Positions 43,901 through 55,331 of a stretch of DNA of 64,000 nt are shown piece after piece. This DNA comes from Euleptes europaea (taxonomy: Eukaryota; Chordata; Lepidosauria; Squamata; Sphaerodactylidae): contig NC_079321.1 in NCBI RefSeq assembly GCF_029931775.1, positions 74,721,524-74,785,523 on the forward strand, written 5' to 3'. The notes beneath the pieces are model-generated. The model did no database searches and was not told where the DNA came from. It saw only the letters and a list, made by a program, of their open reading frames with translations. The stretch's first letter is position 1; the number at the start of each line of letters is the position of its first letter. The position numbers and the translations under genes were made by a program.

Positions 43901-46900
43901 TGCCTCTTAGTGCCCCCCTAGGTGATCCCACCGCCCCCAGAGGGTGGTACTGCCCACTTTGGGAACCACTAAATTAAATGAATGGGTGTTACTGATAATG
44001 TTGGAATACGTATGCACTGGGCCCCCAAATGAAGGCTTCTGACTACTTTGGGGTGTTGGTACCATCAGCAGCATGAAGCACTTTTTGCCTGGCTAGGCTG
44101 GTGGGCTGAATGTGATTCTTTCTGGACAGTTATCCGTGCCCTGTAACATTCAGGCCAGAGTACTGCAACATACTTTACGCCTTTACTAATGTACCTTTGA
44201 AAAGCACTCCAAAACATCAAGTGTTGGAGCATTCATTTGTGAAATTGCTGACTAGTATTAGCTAGTTGGAACATATTTTGCTGGTGCTAAAATTTCTCAG
44301 CTGGATAGTCAAAGCGCTGGTTTTAATTTATAATGTAATTTATAAAGCTCTTAAGTGGCTTGGTCCCAAGACACATGGCCAGCTCCCATATGACCCAGCT
44401 GGATTTCTGAGGTCACCTCAAGAGGTCCATCTTCAGATACCATTTCCTTAAGAACACGTACTGAAGAAAAGGCCTTTTTAGCAGTGGTGCTACCTTTGGG
44501 GAACACTGTTTCTAGAGCAGTCTTCCTGGCACTTCAGTTTTAGGCACCAGGACAAAATAGCTTTATATACCTGAGTTTTTAATTTAAATCTCTGCTTATG
44601 TGTTTATAATAGTAGGATTATATCCTGCTAATCCTTTATCATCTGTTGTCAGTAATGGTAAGGAACTTTCCCTCAGTTTATTTTAATATCTTGTGTACAT
44701 GTAGAAAATGTTGACCCTGTCTTAGAGGCACAAAACCCATATTCTTATTGCTGCATGAAGAAATCCTTTCTGACTCTTCGAGTAGCATTTTTCCCACATG
44801 AGAGAAATTGGCAACCATCCGGAAAACATTGCGCTGCTCTCCAAGTGCAGGTTATTCAGCTGAAAGAGGCAGAAGCCACTTTCCCAACAGAGACTACATT
44901 AGGTAGACTTTATTCAGGAGGGTGTGGCTTGTCTTTGTGCTGTTGATATGCAGTTTGTATGCAGCAATACTTGTTGTCACTCACCACCTTCCACTCATAT
45001 GATCTTCCAGTGTTCTCCCAGGAAGTAGTCTCTGTAGCAGGCAGAGATACTGGGGAAATGCTCATAGCCCCCCCTCCCCACAAAAAAACATGAATTGGGG
45101 AACATAAAGCTTTAACTACTAAATTCTTTTGTTGGGGCTGCTTCATACGTGACAAATATATTCATTTATACCTTGCCTTTCTCTCCAATGGGGATCCAGA
45201 GTGGCTTCTATCATTCTGCTGTCCTCCATTTTATCCCCACAACAGCCCTGTGAGGTACATTAGGCTGAGTGCGTGCGACTGGCCCAAGGTCACCCAGCAA
45301 CCTTCCATGGCAGTGTGGGGATTCAAACCTGGGTCTCACAGATCCTAGTGTTACACCTTAACCACACACCATGCTGGGTCTCAACTTTCTATTGTAGACA
45401 GTATTGTCATGTAGACTCTAGAGCCTCATAACTTGGCATAGCACATATCTTTCTTTGAAGGACCTTGTGCAGTCATTATTGATGGGGTTTGCACAGTTTT
45501 CACCATGGATATGCCACCCATAAAAGACATACACTTAATTTCAAGAAATCCTTATTAAGAACAGATTCTAACTCCTTGCTAGACCCATATAATTAAAATG
45601 TTAGGGTTTCATAAAGTGCTTATGTTGCTTCAGTCAGAAAATAGTGGCCCAGCCAGGACTGGTCTTTATACTCCATCTTTTAAAGCATATGTCATATGAC
45701 ATTTCATTAAGTGAAGGTATAATAAGCAAGATGTATCTAGGCAAACATTCTGTGGGAGGTAAATGAGCAAAAGTATTTCTAGTAGTTTTTCTAGTGTTGG
45801 GTTGTTTCTATTATTTTGTTTTAAAGTGATGCAGCTGCCATACACCTGCAGTGAGCTTTTCTTAAAATGACAGTACACTTTTGCAACATTAATTTTTCAC
45901 TAATTATATGCACAGTACTTCGAAACCTCATTTATTGAGACAGTCCCTTGATTTGGGCATCACAAAAGATGATGTTTGTGAAATATCAAAAATCCCCCAA
46001 CATGAGTTTTATTAGAAGTTGTGTATACTTTGGCTACACTTGTGTCCATTAAATGCATTGTGAATGGGGCTTCTTTTACGGTTTGTAATACAGATTAATA
46101 TATGTTTTATTTCATCTGACTGCTAGAGTGGTTCTTACAGGGACTGATGTTTGCCACGTAAGTAACAAGTTTTCACCTTTTCCTCCCTTAGCATGAAGAC
46201 TTGGTGTGCTTCAGAGACATCAGACCTGGAGCTCCACATCATTACCTAGTGGTGCCAAAAATACACATGGGAAACTGTAAGACTTTGAAGAGTGAGCATA
46301 TCCCATTAGGTAAGCCTGAATGTAGGGCTCTTTCATAACTATGAAGAAGATAACAGCAATCCACGACAAGCATTATTTCTTTATTATCAAAAATGTATCT
46401 CACACCTTTCTACCTGATCAGGGCCTCCAAGACAGCTTGGTGTGCTTTGTGGATACAGTAAGGGTCAACAGCTGGAGGCCCCAATGCCAAATTCTCTCTT
46501 TAAATATCACCAACAGGCTGTAGAGTTGATAACCCGGAAACAAAAGGTGGAATAGAACTTGCTGGCAGTTCACCATGAGGGACTGGAAGAAGGTTTCTTT
46601 GGATCTTCCATCCCTTCATGAAGTTAGTTGAAGAAGCATAGTATTAGAATCTGGGAGATGATCCTGATCAGTTTTTCTGCCATAGATTTACTGGGGTTTC
46701 ACTTTTCCATGTCGGCTGTATCCATTTGAAGTCTTAGCTCCTCACCTCTTGAAATCCTAATCAGCACATATGCTCTTGAGACTTCACCAGACATTGCTCA
46801 CTGGCCTCTTTTTGCTCTCTTAAAAACTAGAAAAAGACTTGTTGGTGTTTTATGGTAGTCTGTGGTTTTAAGAATGCAGCATTCCAAACTGATGCTTATT

Positions 46901-49900
46901 TCTGCTTGCACAGCTTGACTGTGGAAATAAAGAATACTCAACAGTTCTGCTCACACTGGTCAGTTGGTATCAGGAAGTCATCCACTCTGGAACCTTCTGC
47001 TTTCCCCTACTACTCCATTCTTCAGAGGAAAAATATTTTACCTAATCCTGCTATAAATCTGTAAAATTCAGCTTGAACACTGACTCTCCAATCACTGCTG
47101 GCTGTCTTTACATGTAGCCAGTGTATTAGCTGGGTCAGAGAATAACCTGGTATTACTTGTCCAGAGTGCTTTTGCTTTGGGCATATGGAGTGTGTAGGAG
47201 CATAGCTTGTCTGGTCCAGAAAATCCTTTATTGAAATAATCTTCAGAAGAGATGGGAGGGAGCTATTTTAAATTGGATATTATGGATGCTTTGTCATGTT
47301 GCAAGCCATGGTGCCCCTGCTGGTGAGCCTCCTTTGGCCTAAGTTTTAGTAGGTTGCAAAGGTCTCCCAGCCTCATTAGCTCCCTTGATCACCCCTAGCC
47401 CTGAACTGCTTCAGTAAATATAAGTTTATCCTTTTTTTTACTGACTCAGAACAGTTCTGCTACCAACTTTAGATAAAAAACCTATCCCATTCCTATTCTG
47501 AACCTATCCCTTCTTCAAAATAAATCACACTGCTGTCAGAGGGGTTAGCATTCAATTTGGATGTATCTGGGATTGAGCTGTTGGATTTTGGAATGCTTCA
47601 GAAATCTGATTTTTAAATCTGATGTTATTTTTCCCTCCTGGATTTGACAGTGGAAAGAATGATGGCAGTTGGAAAGAGTATCCTGCAGCGAAATAAGTTT
47701 ACTGACTTGAATGATATAAGGTATGTTTCCAGAATGGAAAATATCTAATGTGTTTATAAAAACAAAATAGTATTGCATAACAAATTTGTTTTTAAGGAGC
47801 TTGAAGTGGTTGCATTATAGCTAAGACTCTTAGGATTTATCATTAGGTGTAGTTTGCTTAGAGTTCCTTCACTTTCAGTTCTCTGTATGGGAAGCAAAAT
47901 ATTTTTAGTATTGAAGTATGGCTCTCAGCCATCCCATTAAAACCGACAGCTGAAAGCATTTTATAGCAAATGCCAGAACTAGTGGAATACTTTTACATGT
48001 GCTTAAGGAAGCCACCATAGGAGTTTCTCTCTCCACACCTTCCCCTGCCCATGTCTAAAGCACCTGCAGACAACAAAGGTGGTATAGGGTAGCTTTCCTG
48101 CATTAGTGTAGATTGGGAAAAGCCCAGTGAAAGCAAAGGCTAGTAATTTTTGCATGTGGCTATAGCTTGTAGCCAAGAGTAAACTGTAAAACAATGGAAC
48201 TAGATTGGCGCAAACAAGATTTTACCAACAAAATGGACAAGTACATTACATCTGTTCACTAAAGTAGAACTAATTTCATAGGATTTGTTATTTCTGATGG
48301 GCATAATTTTTCCCTATGTATAAGAACTACTTCTGCTTACTTAGTTAGGGACAACTCAATATTTGTGTTCATTGTACATTGTTCACTTCATCCTGCATCC
48401 TTATTTCATACTGCTGAATGGCTGATAAGCTTTTTCTCTTGTTTCTCAAGGATGGGTTTTCATTGGCCTCCATTCTGCTCAATAGCCCACTTGCATCTTC
48501 ATGTCCTAGCTCCAGCTAGTCAGTTGGGATTCTTGTCCCGAATGGTATACAGAGTCAATTCCTACTGGTTTATCACGGTAAGTGCTGCCATTTGGTGACT
48601 TCCCAGTCATAGCACACAACTACTTCATTAAGTGCTGAGGCTCATAACTTCTACTTCATGTTGCTTCTAACTGTAGAGAGATTGGTGTGAAATACATGCT
48701 TATTCTTAATAAAAGGGGACTGACTCCTTCCACATACAAGCTAATATGTTTAACCATTATTCCGTGAGTTTCTTGTTATTCATCCTTGAGTGAAATTGAG
48801 GTTGAAGTAGTCGTGACTACTGGTTGAGCTTAAGACAGTTCCTCTATTTTAGTTTATCATTTTGACAGTTTTAGCTGGTATTTGATTTTGCATTTGATTT
48901 AGTAATCCTTGATGGCAAAGAGAGATGAAGGGTAACTCAAGTATCAATTAGGGTGGCTTCCACATGGAGATCATGCTCTGCTTCAACTTTCATACTGGAA
49001 CTGGTACATTTTTTGCATCCACATAATATCATCCCCTAATTGTCCACTATCCAGCTTTTCCTTTGGTTATTCTGATCTTTCCCAAATCTGGTTTGATATG
49101 ATCCTTTGGAAAAGACTGTGATCAAAGCATGTTTCATGTCATGGGGTCAGGAAGGTTTACATTTTTGCAAATCCCACCTAATTTGACATGGTTCTCCTTG
49201 CTCCAGCTTCTTTATAACTGCCACTCCCCCCCAAATGGGAGGTTTAAAAAAAAATGGTAAAGTGACATATAGCTGTATCGCTTGTTAACAAGTATAACAA
49301 TCGATATAATGCTGTGTTTGTGTGTGTGTGTATATATAACACATTTTTTGCTGTCAAATCACAGCTGACTTATGGCAACCCTGTACACTTTTCATGGCAA
49401 GAGATGTTCAGAGGGGGTTTGCCATTGCCTGCCTCTGTGTCACAACCCTGGTATTCCTTGGAGGCCTCCCATTCAAATACTAGCCAGGGTCAGGGCTGAG
49501 AGTATGTGACTGGCCCAATGTCACCCAGCAAGCTTCCATGGCGTGAGTGGGGATTTGAACCTGGGTTTCTCGGGTCCTAGTCCAACACCTTTACCACTAC
49601 ACCATGCTGACTCTCTAGTTACTGATATTAAGCTACTGTAACATGTTGATTACCAAATCCGAACAGTGAGGAACAGTTTGCTGTAGCTTAAGGCTATAAC
49701 AGTGTCAATTACCATTTTTTTTAAAAGCCATCCAGTGGCATAGGGCTGAGGAAAGCAAATTGTGGGGAAAGTGGGGAAAGCTGCCATGTGGATACTGCAT
49801 TGCTGCTGCTTATGCAGACTCATTCACACAGGCAGTGAATTCAATGGAGAATTATCAACATATGGAAGTAACCTGGGAAACTGCACAGCAGTGATCTGGC

Positions 49901-51137
49901 CCAGAGGCATCTGGTTACTGACCACTGTTACTGTCTATTAATTGTGCTAATTAACATTGAAATACCTACTTTGAAGTGCTCACAAGAGCACTCATACCTT
50001 TTGTCGAAGGCTTTCACGGTCAGAGTTTATTGGTTCTTGTAGGTTATCCGGGCTGTGTGACCATGGTCTTGGTATTTTCTTTCCTGACGTTTCGCCAGCA
50101 GCTGTGGCAGGCATCTTCAGAGGAGTAACACTGAAGGACAGTGTCTCTCAGTGTCAAGTGTGTAGGAAGAGTAATGTATAGTCAGAAAGGGGTTGGGTTT
50201 GAGTTGAATCATTGTCCTGCAAAAAGTATCAAAACTAATGTGCTAATCATTGTCCTGTAAGTGTCAAGATAATGTGCTAATGAGGGTGTGGTATGTTAAT
50301 ATGGAACCATTGTATCCTGAAGTGATCTGTTAATGTGTGAAATCCAAAGCTAATCCGCATGGCTATTGTGGACGGTAGTCTTTGTTAGTCTGGAGGTTTT
50401 CAGGACAGGAAACCAAGCCTTATTCATTCTTAAACTCTCTTCTGTTAAAGTTGTGCTGATGTTTATGAATTTCAATGGCTCTCTGTGCAATCTGACAAAA
50501 TAGTTGGTAGAATTGTCCAGTCTTTCAGTGTCTTGGAATAAGACCCTGTGTCCTGTTTTTGTCAGTCCATGTTCAGCCACTGCTGATTTCTCAGGTTGGC
50601 CAAGTCTGCAGTATTACTCTTCCTACACACTTGACACTGAGAGACACTGTCCTTCAGTGTTACTCCTCTGAAGTTGCCTGCCACAGCTGCTGGAGAAACG
50701 TCAGGAAAGAAAATACCAAGACCACGGTCACACAGCCCGGATAACCTACAAGAACCAATGAACTCATACCTTTTGTTCAAGATTTGGAGCAGTCTTTTAG
50801 CTGCAAAGGACAAATAAGTCTTTGGAACTAGCCAGAGAAGCACTAACTATGGCTGTTACCGCGCTAGGTATTCCCAGCGATGTATTAAGAGTTTGAAACT
50901 GTTATAAAAAATACTGTTTGCACTTTGTTTGGCCCCTTTAGCTGTGAAGACGTCTTCCAACCATTTTTTAGCCGTGGCATCCAAAAACCCTTTTAAAGCG
51001 ATGTTCTTTAGAACATTTTCAAACTCTTAGTACATCGCTGGGAATTCCTAGTGCGGTAACAGCCATTATCTCACACTTTGTTTTAACAGGCTGAGCAACT
51101 GATGGAACGACTGAAAGCTGAAAGTGCTACAAGCTGA
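40784..51137 (+). CDS. HINT3: HINT3 (histidine triad nucleotide-binding protein 3), complete, 5 exons
   Basis: Coding segments 40784-40957, 46192-46309, 47651-47720, 48451-48577, 51090-51137: 537 bp, 178 residues plus stop (human 182). All splice sites are GT/AG and phases agree. It is an adenosine phosphoramidase of the HIT superfamily (hydrolyses AMP-lysine type substrates; cytosol and nucleus in mammals). The HIT motif [12 protein letters not shown] gives the triad His134/His136/His138, with His136 the expected nucleophile. The Gly/Ser/Ala-rich first 35 residues are lineage-specific; from KCIFCRI on it tracks the mammalian protein. I chose the ATG at 40784 because frames further upstream lack an ATG and the length then fits. 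Confidence 0.96.
41229..42573. repeat. Tandemly expanded foldback MITE in HINT3 intron 1
   Basis: caagactctta at 41229-41239 and caagattctta at 42563-42573 bracket the block like an old target duplication. Inside, a ~157-bp unit (gaaaagggcaagagtccagc, acctgaaagactaacaaaaa, gggtatgttgttgaatctat, agataattcacagtgggcag) repeats at about 41240, 41399, 41556, 41712, with two longer variants to 42060. The right part is a full element with inverted ends (ctttcgtgagccacg at 42090; ggctcacgaaagctc near 42447). The right end matches that of the foldback copy at 58991-59189. Confidence 0.75.
42574..43770. other. HINT3 intron 1, nothing recognised
   Basis: No exon or clear repeat here. Likewise in 45386-46191, 46310-47650, 47721-48450, 48578-49344 and 49616-49989 of the HINT3 introns. 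Confidence 0.5.
43771..43979. mobile_element. hAT-type MITE in HINT3 intron 1
   Basis: Element 43779-43971 with inverted ends cagtggttcccaaac / ctttgggaaccacta and a perfect 8-bp target repeat aattaaat on both sides. Confidence 0.82.
44290..44575 (+). repeat. Worn non-LTR retrotransposon remnant
   Basis: aatttataaagctcttaagt, ggcttggtcccaagacac resemble the 'YKAL-x-GLGP' reading of LINE reverse-transcriptase 3' regions (L2/CR1-like). Too diverged for a firm family. Confidence 0.3.
45155..45385 (-). mobile_element. tRNA-derived SINE, MIR-like
   Basis: Minus-strand head from the right end (gcatggtgtgtggttaaggt, cccaggtttgaatcccc), body ggtgaccttgggcc and aatgtacctcacagggctgt. Confidence 0.7.
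46192..46309 (+). CDS. HINT3: HINT3 exon 2
   Basis: 118 bp: [20 protein letters not shown], then [20 protein letters not shown] and HxGN are HIT-family nucleotide-pocket motifs. The acceptor is tcccttag, the donor gtaagc. Confidence 0.95.
47651..47720 (+). CDS. HINT3: HINT3 exon 3
   Basis: 70 bp: [20 protein letters not shown] and DI. The acceptor is tttgacag, the donor gtatgt. Confidence 0.94.
48451..48577 (+). CDS. HINT3: HINT3 exon 4 with the histidine triad
   Basis: 127 bp: [20 protein letters not shown], then [20 protein letters not shown] and IT. Carries the catalytic HxHxH motif. The acceptor is ttctcaag, the donor gtaagt. Confidence 0.97.
49345..49615 (-). mobile_element. Composite SINE: tRNA-derived head plus 5S-derived body
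   Basis: On the minus strand the right half is a tRNA-type SINE head (agagtcagcatggtgtagtg, aggttcaaatcccc, ggtgacattgggccagtcac). It then continues into a 5S-derived part (tggctagtatttgaatggga) and the 5S-SINE tail (gccataagtcagctgtgatt). Confidence 0.6.
49990..50776 (-). mobile_element. Penelope-like element fragment with 15-bp target duplication
   Basis: Insert 50005-50761 lies between actcataccttttgt at 49990-50004 and 50762-50776. Its two flanks are inverted copies of each other (about 50020-50180 and 50610-50760; ggttatccgggctgtgtgac, cttcagaggagtaacact). The minus strand reads [20 protein letters not shown], then REPLKFINI and [11 protein letters not shown], like the C-terminal region of Penelope/Neptune proteins. 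No reverse transcriptase remains. Confidence 0.75.
50849..51066. mobile_element. MITE with ~48-bp inverted ends next to HINT3 exon 5
   Basis: Ends atggctgttaccgcgctagg and ccgcactaggaattcccagc (minus) form long TIRs continuing to gcgatgtattaagagtttga. The element ends about 24 bp before the exon-5 acceptor, so its right end has become part of the branch-point/polypyrimidine neighbourhood. Confidence 0.75.
51090..51137 (+). CDS. HINT3: HINT3 exon 5 (last coding exon)
   Basis: [15 protein letters not shown] and TGA at 51135-51137. The acceptor is ttttaacag; a MITE ends about 24 bp upstream. Confidence 0.93.
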   Translation, partial: AEQLMERLKAESATS

Positions 51138-52435
51138 AAAGCCTTGCCTATAGATGACACTTTGGATTGTGACCATTGAACATAATTGAAGAAGAGTATT
51201 GAAAATGCTGCTATACAATGGTTGAACTAATGGTTAGTGAACATTGTACCCTAAAATTCTCAGGCAGATACCTGAAATAAGAAACTCCCCAAGCACTCTT
51301 TAGAGCATTTATGTCTACAAATCAGAAAATTAAGTGGTCAGTGTCTTCAAAAAGGTAATTATGAATCCTGCATAAGAAAGCAATTTAATATGTGCATCTG
51401 GTTTGATTTTGTTTAAACAATGCAGGGGTTTTGTGCCTATGCAATTCATTCTTGGCATCACAGGTGCTAACAGTAGTTATGGTGACTATTGGTGCTAAAT
51501 TACTTGATCACTGATGCATTTACGTGAATAAGCATAACAAGAGCTACGAACAGTTACTCAGAACTGTGCTTAATGAGAGAGAGCATACTGTTGGACCAGG
51601 ATAGGATCGTTTGAATGTAGATTTACTTTATCTAGTTGAGTGCTTGCATTTAAGAACAGGTGGTGAATTATAGGACATATCAAAGTGAAGTCATGGTTTC
51701 TTTGAACTTGGGCTGTAAAATAGAACATATGTGACAATTCAGGGGGCTTATGCTGGTCCTAAACTTGTCTCCTAAATATTACTGTAGAATGTAGAGGCAT
51801 TGTCATAGACATTAGGGTGTGTTTCACGCAGCAAGAAGCTATCACTGTACAGATTGCATCTAAGCCTTTAGGAGCCTCAAAAGGGGAAAATTGGGGATGC
51901 TTCAAGACTTAGCTTGAAATTACTTTCCCCAGCACATTTTCTGTTTAGTTGACTGTTGTCTTCACAGTAATGTCAACCCCTATGCATTGTTCATACACTG
52001 TAAAGTTCACCAACTTATTTCAAGAAAAATAGCTTGAATGAGTAGTGGTGGCAAGCGTGCATTATTTAAGCAACATAATTACTTCATACATCCACTATTA
52101 CACTGGTGTTCCTAGTATGCCAAAATAAAACAACTGCTCTTTGTGTTTTCTCGGGACTTTAGAATGTTAATCGTCTTTATTTATTGGGTATTTAGCATGT
52201 ATTCTGCTACTAGGATTAACCTCTGAATGTTGTTTAAAATCACTCAGCAAACTCAATTGCCATTAAAACTCTGGGGAGGAGGGGAAATTGTCTACCATGT
52301 TGAAATGTTAAAAGTATGAATAGATATGTACTGTGAGTTTATGTAATAGAACTGTGAGTGTACATAATGAAAACTTAACTGGTTGAAACACTGTTATGAG
52401 AAGGAAAGTCCCAATAAAAGTCATTGTCCATGCAT
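51138..52435 (+). other. HINT3: HINT3 3'UTR
   Basis: No coding signal. AATAAA at 52124 and, more likely the main signal, at 52413-52418 (cccaataaaagtcattgtcc), giving a 3'UTR of about 1.3 kb. Confidence 0.6.
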
Positions 52436-52889
52436 CCCTTGAACATTTTTTATCTAGTCTGAGCAAGAAAGCCTCTAATTGTGTACTGCAGTTTCCTTCG
52501 TGAGACTCACAACATCATCTGAATGACCATCAGACAGTTGTTTGGAGACGAGAGCATTAATTATTGTATTAGTAAGGCCTGTCCTGGAAAAATCCCTCTA
52601 CTTCTCAATCTAGACTTCAGAGATAGTAGCAAGGGATGGCGGGATTCTTGAGCTCTTAAAAGTAAGCATTACTCCCTGTGTCTGGCTTTGGATTCAGTCT
52701 ATAGCAAGTCTATAGTAGAGCTGTCCCTCATAAGTAAATTACTCAGATGGTTAATAGCCTGACGTTTAGTATACCATGTTGGTATATATCCTCTTTATTT
52801 ACAAACTCTGAAACACACCTTGTTAGGTTGCAATATCAAATGATTAAGTGGCCTTTTAGCATGTAACTGATACTCGTTTGAGTCTGAGT

Positions 52890-53430
52890 TTCTTTTCCTC
52901 CTCTTATCTAAATCAGCTGCATGAGAAAACCAAGGGAGGAACACCCTCTCTTAATTGGTTCCAGCTTTCTTTTTCCAGACCTTGAACTGTCCTAGTAAAC
53001 TTTTCAAGCTTATCATTTATTTTAAGGAGTCAAAGATAAGTTCAACAGTTCTAGCAGTCAATTCCAATAATTTAGACAGGGCCTTTCCTTCATCTTCTTT
53101 ATCCTCTTTTTCAATAATTAAATAATGTAGATTTTTTTCCGATTTCTTGTTAATAATATCAGTGTCTCCCAAATGATTGAAATGATTAGAGACAAGGACA
53201 TTATTTTGTCCCAGGGGACTCTATAAACTTCTTCCACATCCGGCTGCTGTTTACCGGCTCGCATCACAACAGATAAAAAGAAAGCAAAGCAATCTAGGAA
53301 TCATAAGCAGCAATTCCACTTCCAAATCTGCCCAGCAGAAGAAAAAGTAAAATGTTTATCTTAAAACCACATTACAGGTAGGAGCAATGCACCGAAGACG
53401 CCATCTTCCTGTGATCATCTGAGTACTGCA
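52890..53430 (-). mobile_element. L1 5'-end fragment
   Basis: The minus strand starts cacaggaagatggcgtcttc, the 'GAAGATGGCG' opening typical of L1 5'UTRs. It is followed by an ORF1-like Lys/Glu-rich start, truncated near 52900. Confidence 0.45.
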
Positions 53431-53999
53431 GAATTTCTGAAGAAATGCATGAGTGCAGCACCGAGTATAATGTAAAAATACAGTGGCAGCCTTTGATATG
53501 TGAATGCTTGCGGGCTATTACAACAAACATCTCCATTAGAACACTGGGAATCCTGCACCAAGTGTGTGAATTTGAAACTAGCTGTTGCTAAATGATAGTT
53601 GGGTAGCCTTGACCTACTTTTATGTGGTGTCTTAAAGCCTGTAATCTTAAATGAATTGCTTCAAATGGGGGGGAGGCGTTATTGGGAAAGTGTTGATTTC
53701 AAAGTTGAGGCAAAAAGTGTAGTCCAAGTGACAGTGTGTTAAAGATATTTGATATCATGCTACTGACACTGAAATACTTGGTTTATATCACTATTATTTT
53801 CACTAGCTTTATTCATGCTTGTATTTCTAAAGTATTAACTCGTGAATTACATTGCTCACACATTTCCAGATCCGTGTTCTTTCAGACTAGCAGAACAGAA
53901 TGTGGGAGTCCATCAGGTCTCACACCACAAGGAGATACACAAGAGTAGGCTAACATAGAATGATTGGAGACTTCAGGTGTAAACTCATTACAAAGTTAA

Positions 54000-54774
54000 T
54001 CTGAATGGAGAGGTGTTCAATGGGGTGCCACAGGGCTCGGTTCTGGGCCCGGTACTTTTCAATATTTTTATAAATGATTTGGATGAGGGTGTGGAATTTA
54101 AACTCATTAAATTTGCAGATGACACCAATTTGGGAGGAGCAGTGAACACACTGGAAAAGTGGGCGGATGTGAACAGGATGCAATTCAACAAGGCTAAGTG
54201 CCGAGTTCTACATCTGGGTAACAGAAATGAGGGACATGTATACTGGATGGGGGATACACTTCTGGGCGGCAATGTGTGTGAACAAGATCTTGGGATATGG
54301 GTGGACCATAAGTTAAATATGAGCAGCCAGTGTGATGCAGCGACAAAAAAAAGCTAATGCGATATTGGGGTGCATCAACAGAGGCATAACATCCAAATCG
54401 CAAGATGTCATAGCTCCACTGTACACTGCATTGGGCAGGCTGCACCTGGAGCATTGTGTGCAGTTCTGGAGATCTCACTTCAAAAAGGATGTGGACAGAA
54501 TGGAACGGGTGCAGAGGAGAGCAACAAGGATGATCAGGGACCTGAAGACCAAGCCCTATGAGGAAAGGTTGAGGGAGTTGGGAATGTTTAGTCTGGAGAA
54601 GAGTTGTTTGACAGTGGAATCAGCTACCTAGGGAGGTGGTGAGCTCCCCCTCACTGGCAGTCTTTAAGCAGAAGCTGGACAAGCATTTGTCAGGGATGCT
54701 CTAGGCTGATCCTACATTAAGCAGGGGGTTGGGCTAGATGGCTTCTATGGCCCCTTCCAACTCTATGATTCTAC
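54000..54774 (+). mobile_element. CR1 LINE, 5'-truncated, internally deleted
   Basis: Encodes GVPQGSVLGPVLFNIFINDL and the reverse-transcriptase FADD box (KFADDTNLGG), then HCVQFWRSHFKKDV and RVQRRATRMI. The part after MFSLEK is deleted. It ends with the CR1 3' signature gggctagatggcttctatgg, ccccttccaactctatgatt, cta. Confidence 0.9.
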
Positions 54775-54866
54775 TTAGTTTATTCTGTGTTTTGGCTAAC
54801 TAGCATTGATGTTTAAGGCTCAACTGTTCTCAAATCTGCATGCAGTATGGTTAATACCTGGCTACT

Positions 54867-55331
54867 TTACTCCAGTAAGGTAATAATCACATCATCATCT
54901 TTTCCTTGCCAAAGCATTTCACCTTCAAAGTCAACCAAGCCTTGTTTCCTTGCTCTCAGTAGAACACCAACTACCTTATTGGATATGGTCACATATCTGT
55001 CAAAGATCTGTTTGAATGTTATTTTTACATGTCCATCCTGGCGTATCTCCCCAACACTTCTTATGACCAAGCATAGTTCTTCCACTTCCTTGCCTATGTG
55101 GGTGTGAGCATCTTTTCCCCTCTGTTCTGTTTTGGAGCCTTCAGGGGGTCTCCCATAGGTGGCATCTCCCCTTCGAGCACATAGAGTTACTGGTCTGTTG
55201 CTGCTGAATGGATTCCGTCTCTGATAATCAGCATGACCTTCTGACCAACTCTGCCAACCTCTTGCTAGTTCTTCCACAGTACCAGTATGGGTGTTGGCTG
55301 CCTTGATATTCTGCCCTTTGCTTCCCTCCAT
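54867..55331 (-). CDS. ABRA/STARS-like Costars-domain protein, single exon
   Basis: ATG at 55331 (context AAACATGG, good Kozak) to TAA at 54867; 154 residues. Residues ~23-42 (ARGWQSWSEGHADYQRRNPF) match the first actin-binding region of ABRA; YGRPPEGSKTEQRGKDAHTH leads into the Costars domain (~75-154), with DGHVKITFKQIFDRYVTISN, VVGVLLRARKQGLVDFEGEM and LWQGKDDDVIITLLE. ABRA (STARS) binds actin and activates SRF/MRTF signalling; ABRACL has only the Costars domain. This one is shorter than ABRA (381 in human) and longer than ABRACL (81). An AATAAA lies on the minus strand at 54784-54779. Open, uninterrupted and conserved-looking, so likely a real gene; a retrocopy cannot be excluded. Confidence 0.82.
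   Translation of the reverse strand: MEGSKGQNIKAANTHTGTVEELARGWQSWSEGHADYQRRNPFSSNRPVTLCARRGDATYGRPPEGSKTEQRGKDAHTHIGKEVEELCLVIRSVGEIRQDGHVKITFKQIFDRYVTISNKVVGVLLRARKQGLVDFEGEMLWQGKDDDVIITLLE

Noticed and set aside
54013-54357. Host gene with a reverse-transcriptase motif
   Set aside because: CR1 LINE remnant with the CR1 3' signature.
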